Origin: Lachnospiraceae bacterium
GTDB lineage: Bacteria > Bacillota > Clostridia > Lachnospirales > Lachnospiraceae
Assembly: GCA_024699045.1 (NCBI GenBank)
Contig: JAILQK010000019.1
Location: 1 to 64,000, forward strand
Direction of reading: 5' to 3'
Length of the DNA: 64,000 bases
Shown: piece after piece, positions 27,401-35,461 of the stretch
Position numbering within the stretch: position 1 is the stretch's first letter
Layout: each line of letters begins with the position of its first letter
The notes under the pieces: model-generated
The model's input: only the letters and a program-made list of their open reading frames with translations
Told to the model about the DNA's origin: nothing
The model's database searches: none
Program-made: the position numbers and the translations under genes

Positions 27401-28722
27401 AGGATCACTGCGGTCTGCGCATTTCCGTAAAGGATACGGGGATAGGTGTCAAACCTGAGGATCTGGATAAGCTCTTTACCGCCTACGAACGTCTCGATGA
27501 GGAAAAGAACAGCGGCATACAGGGGACAGGACTGGGCCTTGACATCTCCAGACGTTTTGCCGGGCTGATGGACGGAAAACTCTGGTGTGAAAGTGTCTAC
27601 GGTGAGGGCTCCGAGTTCATACTGACACTGAAACAAAAGATCGCTGACCGGACAGCGATAGGGACATTTACCGAGGAGGAGGACGAAGGCTTAAAGGGAC
27701 CGTATGTGCCCCAGTTCGTAGCGCCGGAGGCTGAAGTGCTGGTCGTCGATGACAATCCGATGAACCTTAATGTCATAAAGGGACTCCTGAAGGCTACAAG
27801 GGTCTTTGTGACGACAGCGGAAAGCGGCAAGGAATGTCTGGAAAAGATCAGGTACGGAAAGTTCGATGTAGTCCTTCTTGATCATATGATGCCGGGAATG
27901 GACGGTATCGAGACCGTGGCCCGCATCAGGGAAACGGATCCGGAGCTTCCGGTGTACGCGCTTACCGCCAATTCTACCGCGGGAGGCGAAGAGTTCTACA
28001 GATCAAAAGGCTTTAACGGTTATCTGGCAAAGCCCATAGACAGCATCGTGCTCGAGAAGGCGATAATGAAACATCTGCCTGAAGAGATCATGATGAAGCC
28101 TTCGGAAAGTGATGTGACGGAGGACCTTACCGAGCTGCCGGAGGACATGCAGTGGCTTAACGAAACGGAAGGGATATCGGTACCTTTGGGAATAAAATAT
28201 TCCGGAGGAGTGTCGTCCTTTATCTTTTCACTGAAGCTCTTTCTGGAAACCATGGATGACAGCGCAAAGGTTATCGAGGATGCCTATGAGACCGGGGATA
28301 TAAAACTGTATACGGTCAAAGTCCATGCGCTGAAGAGTTCCGCAAGGATCATCGGAGCGGAGAAGCTTTCAAAGCTTGCCGAAAGCCTGGAGGATGCCGG
28401 AAACAGAGAGGACATGGGATTCATAAACGATAATACCGGAAGGCTTCTTGAGGATTATAAAGAGTACAAGGTCAGGCTGGCTCGTCTTATGAGCAATGAT
28501 GCGGATGAGGACGATAAGGAGCCCATTCCGCGGGACGAGCTTGAAGGAGCCTATGCCGCCTTAAAAGAGGTGATCCCCCAGATGGATTACGATTCAGTGG
28601 AGATGATCCTGGAGCAGCTTAAGACATACCGCCTTCCGGATGAAGACAGGAAAAAGACGGAAGAACTCGAAAGATTACTCAAGGCTCTCGATTGGGACGC
28701 AATGGAGGCGCTTGTAGGTTGA
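24469..28722 (+). CDS. Propeller-sensor hybrid histidine kinase with receiver and Hpt
   Basis: 1417 residues from the ATG at 24469 (GGAGG 12 bases upstream), which puts a clean signal peptide first; the track ATG at 24439 would precede it by 10 charged residues. The outer part has repeated Reg_prop blades (YEDKKGRIWVGTNDNGV, DGTGNMWISTFTNG) and a Y_Y_Y-like domain. Then come a TM helix (~775-797), HisKA with SHEIRTPINTIMG (~832), an ATPase domain with NLLTNAVKYT and GTGLGLDISR, a receiver (~1084-1203, LVVDDNPMN and LLDHMMPGMDG) and an Hpt-like domain with VHALKSSARI. Such sensors are classically linked to polysaccharide sensing. It starts 20 bases after the HD-GYP gene. Confidence 0.92.
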   Translation: MTGTKTKLRSMIAAAVMLTVFGSIDMAYASSNTSETTESTVAPEQSESMIGGGYAVTGQLDDVGYTAELYDATNGLPTSDANYILATEAGYILIGGYSGIIRYDGSTFERLDASGGLTSGRAMYEDKKGRIWVGTNDNGVVLMEGNTSTHYTYLDGLPSSSIRAFAEGGDGIIYIGATAGVSYENEAGQLKVLEDDRLKDKLVTNLSTGADGIVYGNTKDGEIFSLEGGKVSRFYTGAELGLGLVTAIHADPGQRGIVYLGTEGNSVFKGRFGNDVENMEEISVDPAENIAWITTACGRVWVISEKTAGYLDEKGTFHVIEGMPMDNSIEMMTTDYQGNLWFASSRQGVMKVVTNNFKDVTKMAGLPETTVNATCFRDGELYIGTDNGLCMIDGKGSIIENELTGFVGDARIRCLTLDGTGNMWISTFTNGLGLLCYTHDGRIISFTEEDGLPDERIRCTAVGSDGSILVGTNGGIAVIKDEKVTSVPGEGSELGNSVILTIEEGEDGQIIAGTDGAGIYIADGDKVTSIGRGDGLTSDVIMRIKKDDERGVYWIVTSNSIEYLKDGKITNIKSFPYNNNFDIYPGSNGDLWVLSSYGVYSVNAEDMLNDSITDYRLYTVDNGLTATPTANSFSALDDEGNLYISGRTGVSRVNIDHYFEKNTKVKTLIRSVFCRDEEILPDEEGTYTLPAESGRIHITPSILDYTMTNPMVHVFLEGSDDDGITAVQSDIRTLEYTGLKYGNYTLHIQILDSSTRKVIQDDTFNIVKTPMIIELLSVRILLVILLAAIVGFIVWRIMTGTIIRRQYAEIRQAKDEAERANSAKSRFLANMSHEIRTPINTIMGMDEMIMREDTKDVPKSYSSTVTGYARDIKAASESLLGLINDLLDMSKIESGKMHLVEQEYDTQDMLRSIVTMIRVRSREKDLTFDVFIDGGLPKRLYGDAGKIKQIILNLLTNAVKYTAEGGFVLRVDVTEREQDHCGLRISVKDTGIGVKPEDLDKLFTAYERLDEEKNSGIQGTGLGLDISRRFAGLMDGKLWCESVYGEGSEFILTLKQKIADRTAIGTFTEEEDEGLKGPYVPQFVAPEAEVLVVDDNPMNLNVIKGLLKATRVFVTTAESGKECLEKIRYGKFDVVLLDHMMPGMDGIETVARIRETDPELPVYALTANSTAGGEEFYRSKGFNGYLAKPIDSIVLEKAIMKHLPEEIMMKPSESDVTEDLTELPEDMQWLNETEGISVPLGIKYSGGVSSFIFSLKLFLETMDDSAKVIEDAYETGDIKLYTVKVHALKSSARIIGAEKLSKLAESLEDAGNREDMGFINDNTGRLLEDYKEYKVRLARLMSNDADEDDKEPIPRDELEGAYAALKEVIPQMDYDSVEMILEQLKTYRLPDEDRKKTEELERLLKALDWDAMEALVG

Positions 28723-28732
28723 AGGGAGAGAT

Positions 28733-29500
28733 ATGGCAAAAAGCAGAGTCATCGTGACGGGTGAGAAAGAGACATTTCTTATAAGGGTCCTTATAAAAAA
28801 GGTTAATGATGCGGGCATCAACTGCGATTTTGTCCCCTGGGAGATAGATGACCTTAATTCCGGACTTGATGGGGTCAGCCTTGTAACGGTATATATGGAT
28901 GAAAGCGTGAGACCGACGGAAAATGTGCTCCATTTCCTGAGTGACAAAATGTCAGAGGACGGCTGCCGCCTGATCCCGGTGGGAGAAGAAAGGGACCTGC
29001 AGTATGTTCAGAGTCATTTCCCGAGGGACATGATATACAAGAGTTTCCCCCGTCCTATAGATAACGAAGCCTATATTAAAACGGTCAAGGAGCTTACCGA
29101 TAAGGCTGCGGCCGGTGAACTCAGAAAGACCATACTCATTGTCGATGACGATCCGAACTACATGGGACTTGTGAGAGAATGGCTGAAGGGAACCTATAAG
29201 GTTGCCATGGCAAATTCCGGATTGCAGGCGATCAAATGGCTCGGTAAAAATAAGGCAGACCTTATCCTTCTCGATCATGAGATGCCGGTCACCAGCGGTC
29301 CTCAGGTCCTGGAGATGCTGAGGAGCGAAAACGATACAAAGGACATACCGGTAATGTTCCTTACCGGAAAGAGTGATAAACAAAGCGTCATGTCGGTCGT
29401 AGCACTGAAACCGGAGGGATATTTCCTTAAGAGTATCGAAAGAGAAGAGCTTTTGGAGAATCTTTGGAAATTCTTTATGCTGCATAAGAAAACCGTTTGA
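28733..29500 (+). CDS. Response regulator without output domain
   Basis: 255 residues. The C-terminal half is a clear receiver: TILIVDDDPNYMG, LLDHEMPVTSGPQVLEML with the phospho-acceptor Asp, VMFLTGKSD and GYFLKSI with the conserved Lys. The N-terminal ~120 residues (FLIRVLIKKVNDAGINCDFVPWEIDDL) look like a degenerate receiver-like fold lacking these residues. There is no DNA-binding or enzymatic domain, so it probably relays phosphate or acts by protein contact, for instance from the kinase 10 bases upstream to the GGDEF protein 30 bases downstream. That wiring is inference. Confidence 0.88.
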   Translation: MAKSRVIVTGEKETFLIRVLIKKVNDAGINCDFVPWEIDDLNSGLDGVSLVTVYMDESVRPTENVLHFLSDKMSEDGCRLIPVGEERDLQYVQSHFPRDMIYKSFPRPIDNEAYIKTVKELTDKAAAGELRKTILIVDDDPNYMGLVREWLKGTYKVAMANSGLQAIKWLGKNKADLILLDHEMPVTSGPQVLEMLRSENDTKDIPVMFLTGKSDKQSVMSVVALKPEGYFLKSIEREELLENLWKFFMLHKKTV

Positions 29501-29530
29501 AGGAAAAATTATCGTCGAGGTAAAGATGAT

Positions 29531-30745
29531 ATGACTTATTCTTCCATTGCCGTACTTGCAATACTTGTACAATTGATAATAAATCAGGATGTTATCCACA
29601 AACATGCGCAAAAGGATAATATCCCTGCCGAAAAAGAGTATCTGAGGTTCTTTTTGTCGACCATGGTCTATTATGTCACGGATGCGCTCTGGGGCATTTT
29701 TGACATGCTGCATATGACATCGATCCTTTATGCCGACACGGTCGTATACTATGTTGCAATGGCCTCCGCGGTCCTTTTATGGACACGGTACGTGATCACA
29801 TATCTTGACGAGAAAAGCATCCTGTCCAGGATGCTGCTCCGTGCGGGTCAGATCTTTTTTGCTTTTGAGATACTCTTCCTTATCGTCAATTTTTTCAGAC
29901 CGGTATTGTTCACGTTTGATGAGAACGGAGTCTATCGGCCGGGAAGCGTCAGGTATATTGCTTTAGTCATACAGATAGTGTTTTTCCTGCTGACATCGGT
30001 GTACACATTCTATGTGATGACGAAGACAGCCGGCGCGGTAAGGCGCAGGAACCGGACGATCGCGGCCTTTGGACTGATAATGGTGATCTTTATAGGCTGG
30101 CAGTATTTTTATCCTTATCTCCCGATGTATTCCGCAGGCTATCTTTTGGGCTTCTGCCTGCTTCACAGCTTCGTCCTTGAGGATGTCAAGACCGAGTACC
30201 GGATGGAGCTTGAGAATGCGCTGAAGCGGGAGAAGGAACAGAGAAAGACACTGGGATCCGTCAGGAAGCTTGCTTACACCGATCCTCTTACCGGGGTAAA
30301 GAGCAAGCATGCTTACGCTGAAAGGGAGGATGTCGTAGACCAGCTCATCGCCGACAACGTTGCGGGTGAGTTCAGCGTGGCGGTCATGGACCTTAACGGA
30401 TTAAAGGAGATCAATGATACGAGAGGACATGAAACCGGGGATGAATACATCATCACGGCCTGCAGGCTCATATGTGATCATTTCAAGCACAGTCCGGTCT
30501 ATCGTATCGGGGGAGATGAATTCGTCGTCATTATGATCGGAGAGGATCATAAGAACCGTTCCGAGATCATGAAGTCCCTTGGAGAACGGATGGAAAAGAA
30601 TGCCAGAGAGGGAAAGGTGGTCATAGCGATCGGGGTCACCGATTTCAATCCCAAAACCGACTACAGTCTCTCTACGGTCTTTAAGCGCGCAGATAAGATG
30701 ATGTATCAGAATAAAAAAGAACTCAAGAATCAGGAGCCGGCATAG
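29531..30745 (+). CDS. Membrane diguanylate cyclase (GGDEF)
   Basis: 404 residues. Seven hydrophobic segments fill the first ~215 residues, then a short charged helix (LENALKREKEQRKTLGSV), then a GGDEF domain (~250-395). The active-site motif GGDEF is intact within YRIGGDEFVVIM, so c-di-GMP synthesis from GTP is expected. I see no RxxD inhibitory site at the usual place before it. It is the last gene of the HD-GYP, hybrid kinase, response regulator, GGDEF series, so both making and breaking of c-di-GMP are encoded together. Confidence 0.93.
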   Translation: MTYSSIAVLAILVQLIINQDVIHKHAQKDNIPAEKEYLRFFLSTMVYYVTDALWGIFDMLHMTSILYADTVVYYVAMASAVLLWTRYVITYLDEKSILSRMLLRAGQIFFAFEILFLIVNFFRPVLFTFDENGVYRPGSVRYIALVIQIVFFLLTSVYTFYVMTKTAGAVRRRNRTIAAFGLIMVIFIGWQYFYPYLPMYSAGYLLGFCLLHSFVLEDVKTEYRMELENALKREKEQRKTLGSVRKLAYTDPLTGVKSKHAYAEREDVVDQLIADNVAGEFSVAVMDLNGLKEINDTRGHETGDEYIITACRLICDHFKHSPVYRIGGDEFVVIMIGEDHKNRSEIMKSLGERMEKNAREGKVVIAIGVTDFNPKTDYSLSTVFKRADKMMYQNKKELKNQEPA

Positions 30746-30811
30746 ACACCTGACAGGGGGTGAGCCTGAGGTTCTGAGCCTGAAAGGGACATTACGCTGA
30801 ACTTTTCCGAT

Positions 30812-32545
30812 GTGATAAAAAAATATATGCAGGAGACCGGATGCACCGCGAAGGATCTTGCGGAGCTAAGCGGGCTTTCCGCGGCTACGGTCAGCAGGTA
30901 CCGGTCCGGAGAGAGGACCCCTGCAGCGGGGAGCAGCCGGCTTACAAGGCTTGGCAATGCGTTTGCAGCCCTTGCGGAGCGTAAGGGCATCAGCGGGATC
31001 GACAGTGCTGCAGTGCAGCGGGATCTGCGGTCGGCCTGTTCTGAAAACGACCGCGGCTTCGATGCGGCAAGCTTTCATTTCAATTTTTCTCTTATGACAG
31101 AAACCCTCTCTTTAAATCTGAGCGATATGGCGCGTACCATGGGTTATGACACATCCTACCTTTCCCGCATCGGCGCAGGGAAGAGGACACCGGCCGATCC
31201 GGAACGGTTCGTGCAGGAGGCCGTGACCTATGCGCTTAAGGCCCGCGGCGGCAGTGAATACCAGGCAAAGCTCGCCGGTCTTTTAGGATGCCGGGAGAAG
31301 GACATTGCCGATAAGAAAAGCGCATACGACAGGCTGTACGGGTTTCTTTACAGCGATTCGGAAAGTCCGAGACGATATGCGGAGAGCTTCCTCTGTACGA
31401 TGAACTCATTCAATATAGATGAGTATCTTAAGGAAAACAGCAGGTACGATCTGTCAGGAGCCGGGGACCGGGGAAACGTGGCAGGAGAGATCCCCGAGAT
31501 GACCTATGATCTGGCGCATGTCCCTTTTATTGTACAGGGTTTTATCCGAAGAACGATCCCGGAACACCCGGATGCGCCGCTGACGATATGCTGGAATATC
31601 CCGGATAAGCCGTACGGTGAGAACGGGGAAGTCGATCTCAGACTTACGGAGACAGTCGCCCGAATGATGGCGAGCGGTGCCAGGATCAGGCTCATTCACT
31701 GCGGGGCGAACTCGGTCGAAGATATGACGGCCTGGATGACACAGTGGATGCCGTTATATCTGACCGGCCGGATAGATCCGTATTATCTTGAAGGCGGGAG
31801 CGGCCGGATATTTCACAGCGCTTTTTTTCTGTCAGGCAACGGGGTCCTTCAGATCGAGGAGATTGAAGGGCATGCGGACAGGGGCAGGATCGTTTTTTCC
31901 GAGGCCAAGGATGACCTTATCTATTATTCGCGCAGGGCGGAGGATCTGATCTCACATTCGGAAAAAGCGCTTGAAGTCATATCGAGCGCTGATCGTGAAA
32001 AAAGAGACGGATTTCTGATGCAGGATGCCGATGTGACCGGCAAACGCAAGACACTTCTTTCCACGCCCCCTACCTACACAGCGTCTCCGGAATTGATGAA
32101 GACCCTGTTTGACCGTAACGGAACGGGGGAATCGGACAGGAGACGGATACTGGACTATATCGACAGGGAACGGGGCCGCATATTAAAGATCATGGAGCAT
32201 TCCGAGCAGGAGGATCATATCCCGTACATCACACGAAAGGACTATGCAAAGAATCCCATCCATCTTTCGCTTTCAGGACTTTTTTACGAAAAGGACATCT
32301 TTTATACCTATGAGGAATACATGAAGCATGTGGAGGATACACGGCGCTTCGAAAGGGAAAACCGCAGGTACCGCGTCATATTGAGGGAAGGGATGCCGTA
32401 CCGGAACATCCAGATATTTATGCACAGCGGCAAGTGGGTCATGATATCCAAAAATAAAACACCGGCGGTACATTTCATAATCAGACATCCGGGACTTATC
32501 GACAGTCTGGAAAAGATGATAGAGATATACACGAGGAACGGGTAG
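30812..32545 (+). CDS. Double helix-turn-helix protein of unknown function
   Basis: 577 residues, not recognised as a named family. The N-terminus is an XRE-type HTH (GCTAKDLAELSGLSAATVSRYRSGERTP). A second, similar HTH follows at ~95-130 (LSLNLSDMARTMGYDTSYLSRIGAGKRTP). The remaining ~440 residues are mixed alpha/beta without a motif I can name, ending in a compact block (PYRNIQIFMHSGKWVMISK). The track uses GTG at 30812, which has no ribosome site. An in-frame CTG at 30797 has AGGGAC upstream at good spacing and would add LNFSD, so the true start is uncertain. It lies 175 bases upstream of the ABC importer and is a candidate regulator of it. Confidence 0.75.
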   Translation: MIKKYMQETGCTAKDLAELSGLSAATVSRYRSGERTPAAGSSRLTRLGNAFAALAERKGISGIDSAAVQRDLRSACSENDRGFDAASFHFNFSLMTETLSLNLSDMARTMGYDTSYLSRIGAGKRTPADPERFVQEAVTYALKARGGSEYQAKLAGLLGCREKDIADKKSAYDRLYGFLYSDSESPRRYAESFLCTMNSFNIDEYLKENSRYDLSGAGDRGNVAGEIPEMTYDLAHVPFIVQGFIRRTIPEHPDAPLTICWNIPDKPYGENGEVDLRLTETVARMMASGARIRLIHCGANSVEDMTAWMTQWMPLYLTGRIDPYYLEGGSGRIFHSAFFLSGNGVLQIEEIEGHADRGRIVFSEAKDDLIYYSRRAEDLISHSEKALEVISSADREKRDGFLMQDADVTGKRKTLLSTPPTYTASPELMKTLFDRNGTGESDRRRILDYIDRERGRILKIMEHSEQEDHIPYITRKDYAKNPIHLSLSGLFYEKDIFYTYEEYMKHVEDTRRFERENRRYRVILREGMPYRNIQIFMHSGKWVMISKNKTPAVHFIIRHPGLIDSLEKMIEIYTRNG

Positions 32546-32583
32546 GAAACCGGAGAGAGAAGGGGTCGTTTTCCGGCTGTCCC

Positions 32584-32632
32584 CACCGTTGTTTCCACCG
32601 CTGTTTCCATCCTCTGTTCCCACCACTGTTTC
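32584..32632. repeat. Four-copy 12-13 bp tandem repeat
   Basis: Units close to CACCGCTGTTTC repeat four times (12, 12, 13, 12 bases) between the double-HTH gene and the importer promoter. The array runs straight into the left arm of the palindrome at 32629. It has no coding sense. Confidence 0.7.
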
Positions 32633-32664
32633 CGCCTTGTCAAAACCTGTTGACAAGACGGAAA
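32629..32664. promoter_or_regulatory. 36-bp palindrome over the importer promoter (operator candidate)
   Basis: TTTCCG-C-CTTGTCAA, 6-base loop AACCTG, TTGACAAG-A-CGGAAA: 14 paired positions with one mismatch per arm. The right arm contains the -35 TTGACA, so a protein bound here would block RNA polymerase. As RNA it would not be fully transcribed, favouring a DNA operator over a terminator. Confidence 0.6.
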
Positions 32665-32678
32665 TTGACTTTTATACT
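32650..32678 (+). promoter_or_regulatory. Promoter of the branched-chain amino-acid-type importer
   Basis: TTGACA (32650-32655), 17-base spacer, TATACT (32673-32678); a near-consensus promoter 41 bases before the binding-protein ATG. AACAGGGGAGACG is the ribosome site. Confidence 0.65.
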
Positions 32679-32719
32679 ATTGAAGTTGTAAGTCGGTTAA
32701 CAGGGGAGACGAATTTATT

Positions 32720-34000
32720 ATGAGAGGAAAGATCTTCGGGATCTGCCGCAGATCATGCGTGGCGGTATTTACGGCATTTGCCGCGTTTATGCTTATGTCC
32801 TGCGGAAATGCAGGGCAGGACACGATCAGGATCGGATATGTCAATCCGACAACGGGCGCCCTTGCCGGGAACGGAGAGGGCTGTGACTGGGTAGTGGCCC
32901 GGATGGAGGAATATCTTGCCGGGCATCCGATAAAGGTCAACGGTGAGGAGAAGGCCTGCGAGATCATAGTCTATGATTCGGAAAGTGACGCCAATAAATG
33001 TTCGGAGCTGACACAGAAGCTTATCGAAGAAGATAATGTGGACATGATCATCGCGATACAGACGCCGAACACCGTGATACCCGTGGCAGAGGTTGCGGAG
33101 AGATACGAGGTTCCGTGCATCGCCACACAGTCGCCCATAGATTCCCTGGCGAACTCACGGGATGAATTCAAATGGACTTATTGCTCATTTTATACGCTTG
33201 ACGATGTCTATGAGTCACAGAGAGCGTTATGGACCGCGGCGGGCTGCGGCGTCGGGAGCGGAGCAAAGGTCGGACTTCTTTTTGCCAATGACGCCGACGG
33301 CACGGCATGGCACGAGCTTTTTGTAAAACGCCTTGCCGAGGATGGTTACACGGTAGTGGATCCGGGGCAGTATCCTTCGGGAACCACGGACTTTACCAAT
33401 CTGGCGAATAAGTTTAAGACCGAGGGCATAGATGTGATCGCCGGGACCAATATCCCCCCGGATTTCATGAATTCGTACAATGCGATAATAAGCGCGGGAG
33501 TGGAAGCAAAAGGAGTCACGATGGGAAAGTGCTGCCTGCTGCAGTCGGATGTGGAAGCGCTCGGAGATCTGGCCGACGGGATCATGACCCAGGTGTGGTG
33601 GGCTCCCACAAACCCGTATTCCTCGGAGCTTACCGGGATCTCATCTGAGGAGCTGGATAAAGCTTACCGGGCGGACCACGACGGCAGAGTCATGCCGCAG
33701 CCTGCGGCATACGCCTATGAAGCGCTTGAGCTTGCGGTGCATACATTCAACAACAGCAGCTCTCTTGAAAAGGAAGACATTCGCGCTGCCCTGAGTTCCC
33801 TGGATGTGGATACGGTGATCGGTCATGTGAAATACGATCAGAAGATGAAAGGACTCACCTTTGCGAGAACGGTCCTTTGCGGAGGACAGTGGCAGAGGGA
33901 GGACGGAGAGCTTACGCTTAAGATAATAGACAACTCCCTGCATCCCGAGATACCTCTCACGGGAGAATACCAGCCGGGGAATGCCACGAACAAAAAATAA
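32720..34000 (+). CDS. Substrate-binding lipoprotein of a branched-chain amino-acid-type ABC importer
   Basis: 426 residues. A lipoprotein signal peptide ends in the lipobox LMSC (Cys ~28), so the mature protein is tethered outside the membrane. The mature part begins DTIRIGYVNPTTGALAG, the characteristic opening of periplasmic-binding-protein fold type I receptors (LivJ/LivK, UrtA, AmiC group), and continues with IIVYDSESDANKCSELTQKL and PNTVIPVAEVAERY. The four downstream genes supply the rest of the transporter; the stop overlaps the first ATPase start (TAATG). The substrate may be branched-chain amino acids, another amide or urea; the sequence does not decide. Confidence 0.9.
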   Translation: MRGKIFGICRRSCVAVFTAFAAFMLMSCGNAGQDTIRIGYVNPTTGALAGNGEGCDWVVARMEEYLAGHPIKVNGEEKACEIIVYDSESDANKCSELTQKLIEEDNVDMIIAIQTPNTVIPVAEVAERYEVPCIATQSPIDSLANSRDEFKWTYCSFYTLDDVYESQRALWTAAGCGVGSGAKVGLLFANDADGTAWHELFVKRLAEDGYTVVDPGQYPSGTTDFTNLANKFKTEGIDVIAGTNIPPDFMNSYNAIISAGVEAKGVTMGKCCLLQSDVEALGDLADGIMTQVWWAPTNPYSSELTGISSEELDKAYRADHDGRVMPQPAAYAYEALELAVHTFNNSSSLEKEDIRAALSSLDVDTVIGHVKYDQKMKGLTFARTVLCGGQWQREDGELTLKIIDNSLHPEIPLTGEYQPGNATNKK

Positions 34001-34752
34001 TGAAGCAGGATGCAGCGGTTTTTGATAATGTAGAAGCGGGATACGGCAATGTCCGTATTCTGAACGGCCTTTCCTTCCGTGTTGCGGAAGGAGAGGTTTT
34101 TGGCGTTATAGGACCTAACGGCTGCGGGAAAACGACAATGCTCAATGCTCTTTCCGGTATGATAAGACCTTCAAAAGGGATGATTAGCTGTTTCGGGAAG
34201 GAACTGAACCGGCTTGAGGCATACGAAAGATGCAGGCTTGGCATAGGCAGGACATGGCAGATCCCCAGACCCTTTGCCGGGATGTCGGTATATGAGAATA
34301 CGCTTGCGGCTGCCGTACACGGAGCCGGGAGAAAGAACCTTTTAAGGGATCGAAGAAGCGGGCGCAAGGAGTCGGATACAGCGCTTAAGGCGCTCGAGGA
34401 GACGGGACTTGCCGAAAAAAAGGATATGCCTTCGGGAGAGCTTACGCTGCTTGACCGCAAGCGTCTGGAGGTTGCAAGGGCCATGGCATCGGAGCCCAGG
34501 CTGCTTCTCCTTGATGAGGTGGCGGCGGGACTCACGGAAGCGGAAACCACGCAGATAACGGATCTGGTGGCAGGATTAAAGGAAAAGCATTACACGGTCA
34601 TCTGGATAGAGCATAATATCGAGACCATGATGAAGGCTACGGACCGGCTGATGTGCATGTCGGAGGGAAGGAATGTGCTGACGGGGGATCCGGCAGAGGT
34701 GATGGCGTCGGAGACCGTCGAAAGGCTGTATCTTGGAGCGGATGATGAGTGA
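34000..34752 (+). CDS. livG: ABC importer ATPase, LivG type
   Basis: 250 residues with Walker A GPNGCGKTT, the LivG-specific insertion GIGRTWQIPRPFAGMSVYENT, Walker B RLLLLDEVAAGLT and a switch His in WIEHNIE. The ABC signature is altered: PSGELTLLDRKRLEVARA reads SGELTLLDRKR instead of the usual SxGQQxR, which resembles LivG proteins (LPYGxQRRLEIARA) only loosely. It powers import with LivF. It overlaps the binding-protein gene by one base and the next ATPase gene by 8. Confidence 0.92.
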   Translation: MKQDAAVFDNVEAGYGNVRILNGLSFRVAEGEVFGVIGPNGCGKTTMLNALSGMIRPSKGMISCFGKELNRLEAYERCRLGIGRTWQIPRPFAGMSVYENTLAAAVHGAGRKNLLRDRRSGRKESDTALKALEETGLAEKKDMPSGELTLLDRKRLEVARAMASEPRLLLLDEVAAGLTEAETTQITDLVAGLKEKHYTVIWIEHNIETMMKATDRLMCMSEGRNVLTGDPAEVMASETVERLYLGADDE

Positions 34753-35461
34753 AGAGATCCTGCGGCTGGAAAATATAAAGGCAAACTACGGGGATTTCCC
34801 CGCGGTCGATGATGTGAGCATCTGCATCGGGGAGGGAGACATAGTGTCCGTCCTCGGAACTAACGGCTCGGGGAAGACCACGCTTATGAACTGCGCAGCC
34901 GGACTTATCCGTCCTTCAGGGGGCAGGATATTCCTGCGGGGAGAGGATATAACGGAAATGCCGCCGGAGCTCAGGGTCAATGCCGGACTGGCACTCGTGC
35001 CCCAGGGGGGGAGATGCTTTGCAAGGATGTCGGTGGAAGATAATCTGCTGACGGGGAGCTACAGCAGGAGGGCCCGGAAACAAAGCCGGGATTCACTGGA
35101 AAAAGTCTATTCTCTGTTTCCTGTCCTTAAGGAAAAGAGAAAGCAGCAGGCAGGGACGCTTTCGGGAGGAGAGAGGCAGATGACCGCGATAGGAAGAGCG
35201 ATGATGTCCCGGCCTTCCGTCATGCTGTTTGACGAGCTGTCACTCGGACTTGCTCCGGTCGTTGTAAAGGAGATATATGCGAGGCTTACGGAACTGAACG
35301 GTTCCGAGCGGATGACCATCGTGCTCATAGAGCAGGATACGAGAAGGGCAATGAGGATGAGCAGCTATACATACATAATGCTCAAGGGACGCATCGTACT
35401 GGAAGGAAGATCCGATGCATTAAAGGATGAAGACGTGAAGACGGCTTATTTCGGGATATGA
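34745..35461 (+). CDS. livF: ABC importer ATPase, LivF type
   Basis: 238 residues from the ATG at 34745, which has GGAG 6 bases before it; the track TTG at 34733 is less likely. Walker A GTNGSGKTT, the LivF landmark ALVPQGGRCFARMSVEDNL, signature LSGGERQMTAIGRAM, Walker B VMLFDELSLGLAP and switch His replaced by Gln in LIEQDTR, as is normal in LivF. It overlaps livG by 8 bases and livH by 4. Confidence 0.93.
   Translation: MSEEILRLENIKANYGDFPAVDDVSICIGEGDIVSVLGTNGSGKTTLMNCAAGLIRPSGGRIFLRGEDITEMPPELRVNAGLALVPQGGRCFARMSVEDNLLTGSYSRRARKQSRDSLEKVYSLFPVLKEKRKQQAGTLSGGERQMTAIGRAMMSRPSVMLFDELSLGLAPVVVKEIYARLTELNGSERMTIVLIEQDTRRAMRMSSYTYIMLKGRIVLEGRSDALKDEDVKTAYFGI

Noticed and set aside
28952-29713. 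253-codon minus ORF opposite the response regulator
   Set aside because: Shadow frame across two genes on the plus strand; no recognisable domain.
32569-32640. CRISPR-like short repeat array
   Set aside because: The 12-13 bp units are contiguous without unique spacers, so it is a simple tandem repeat.
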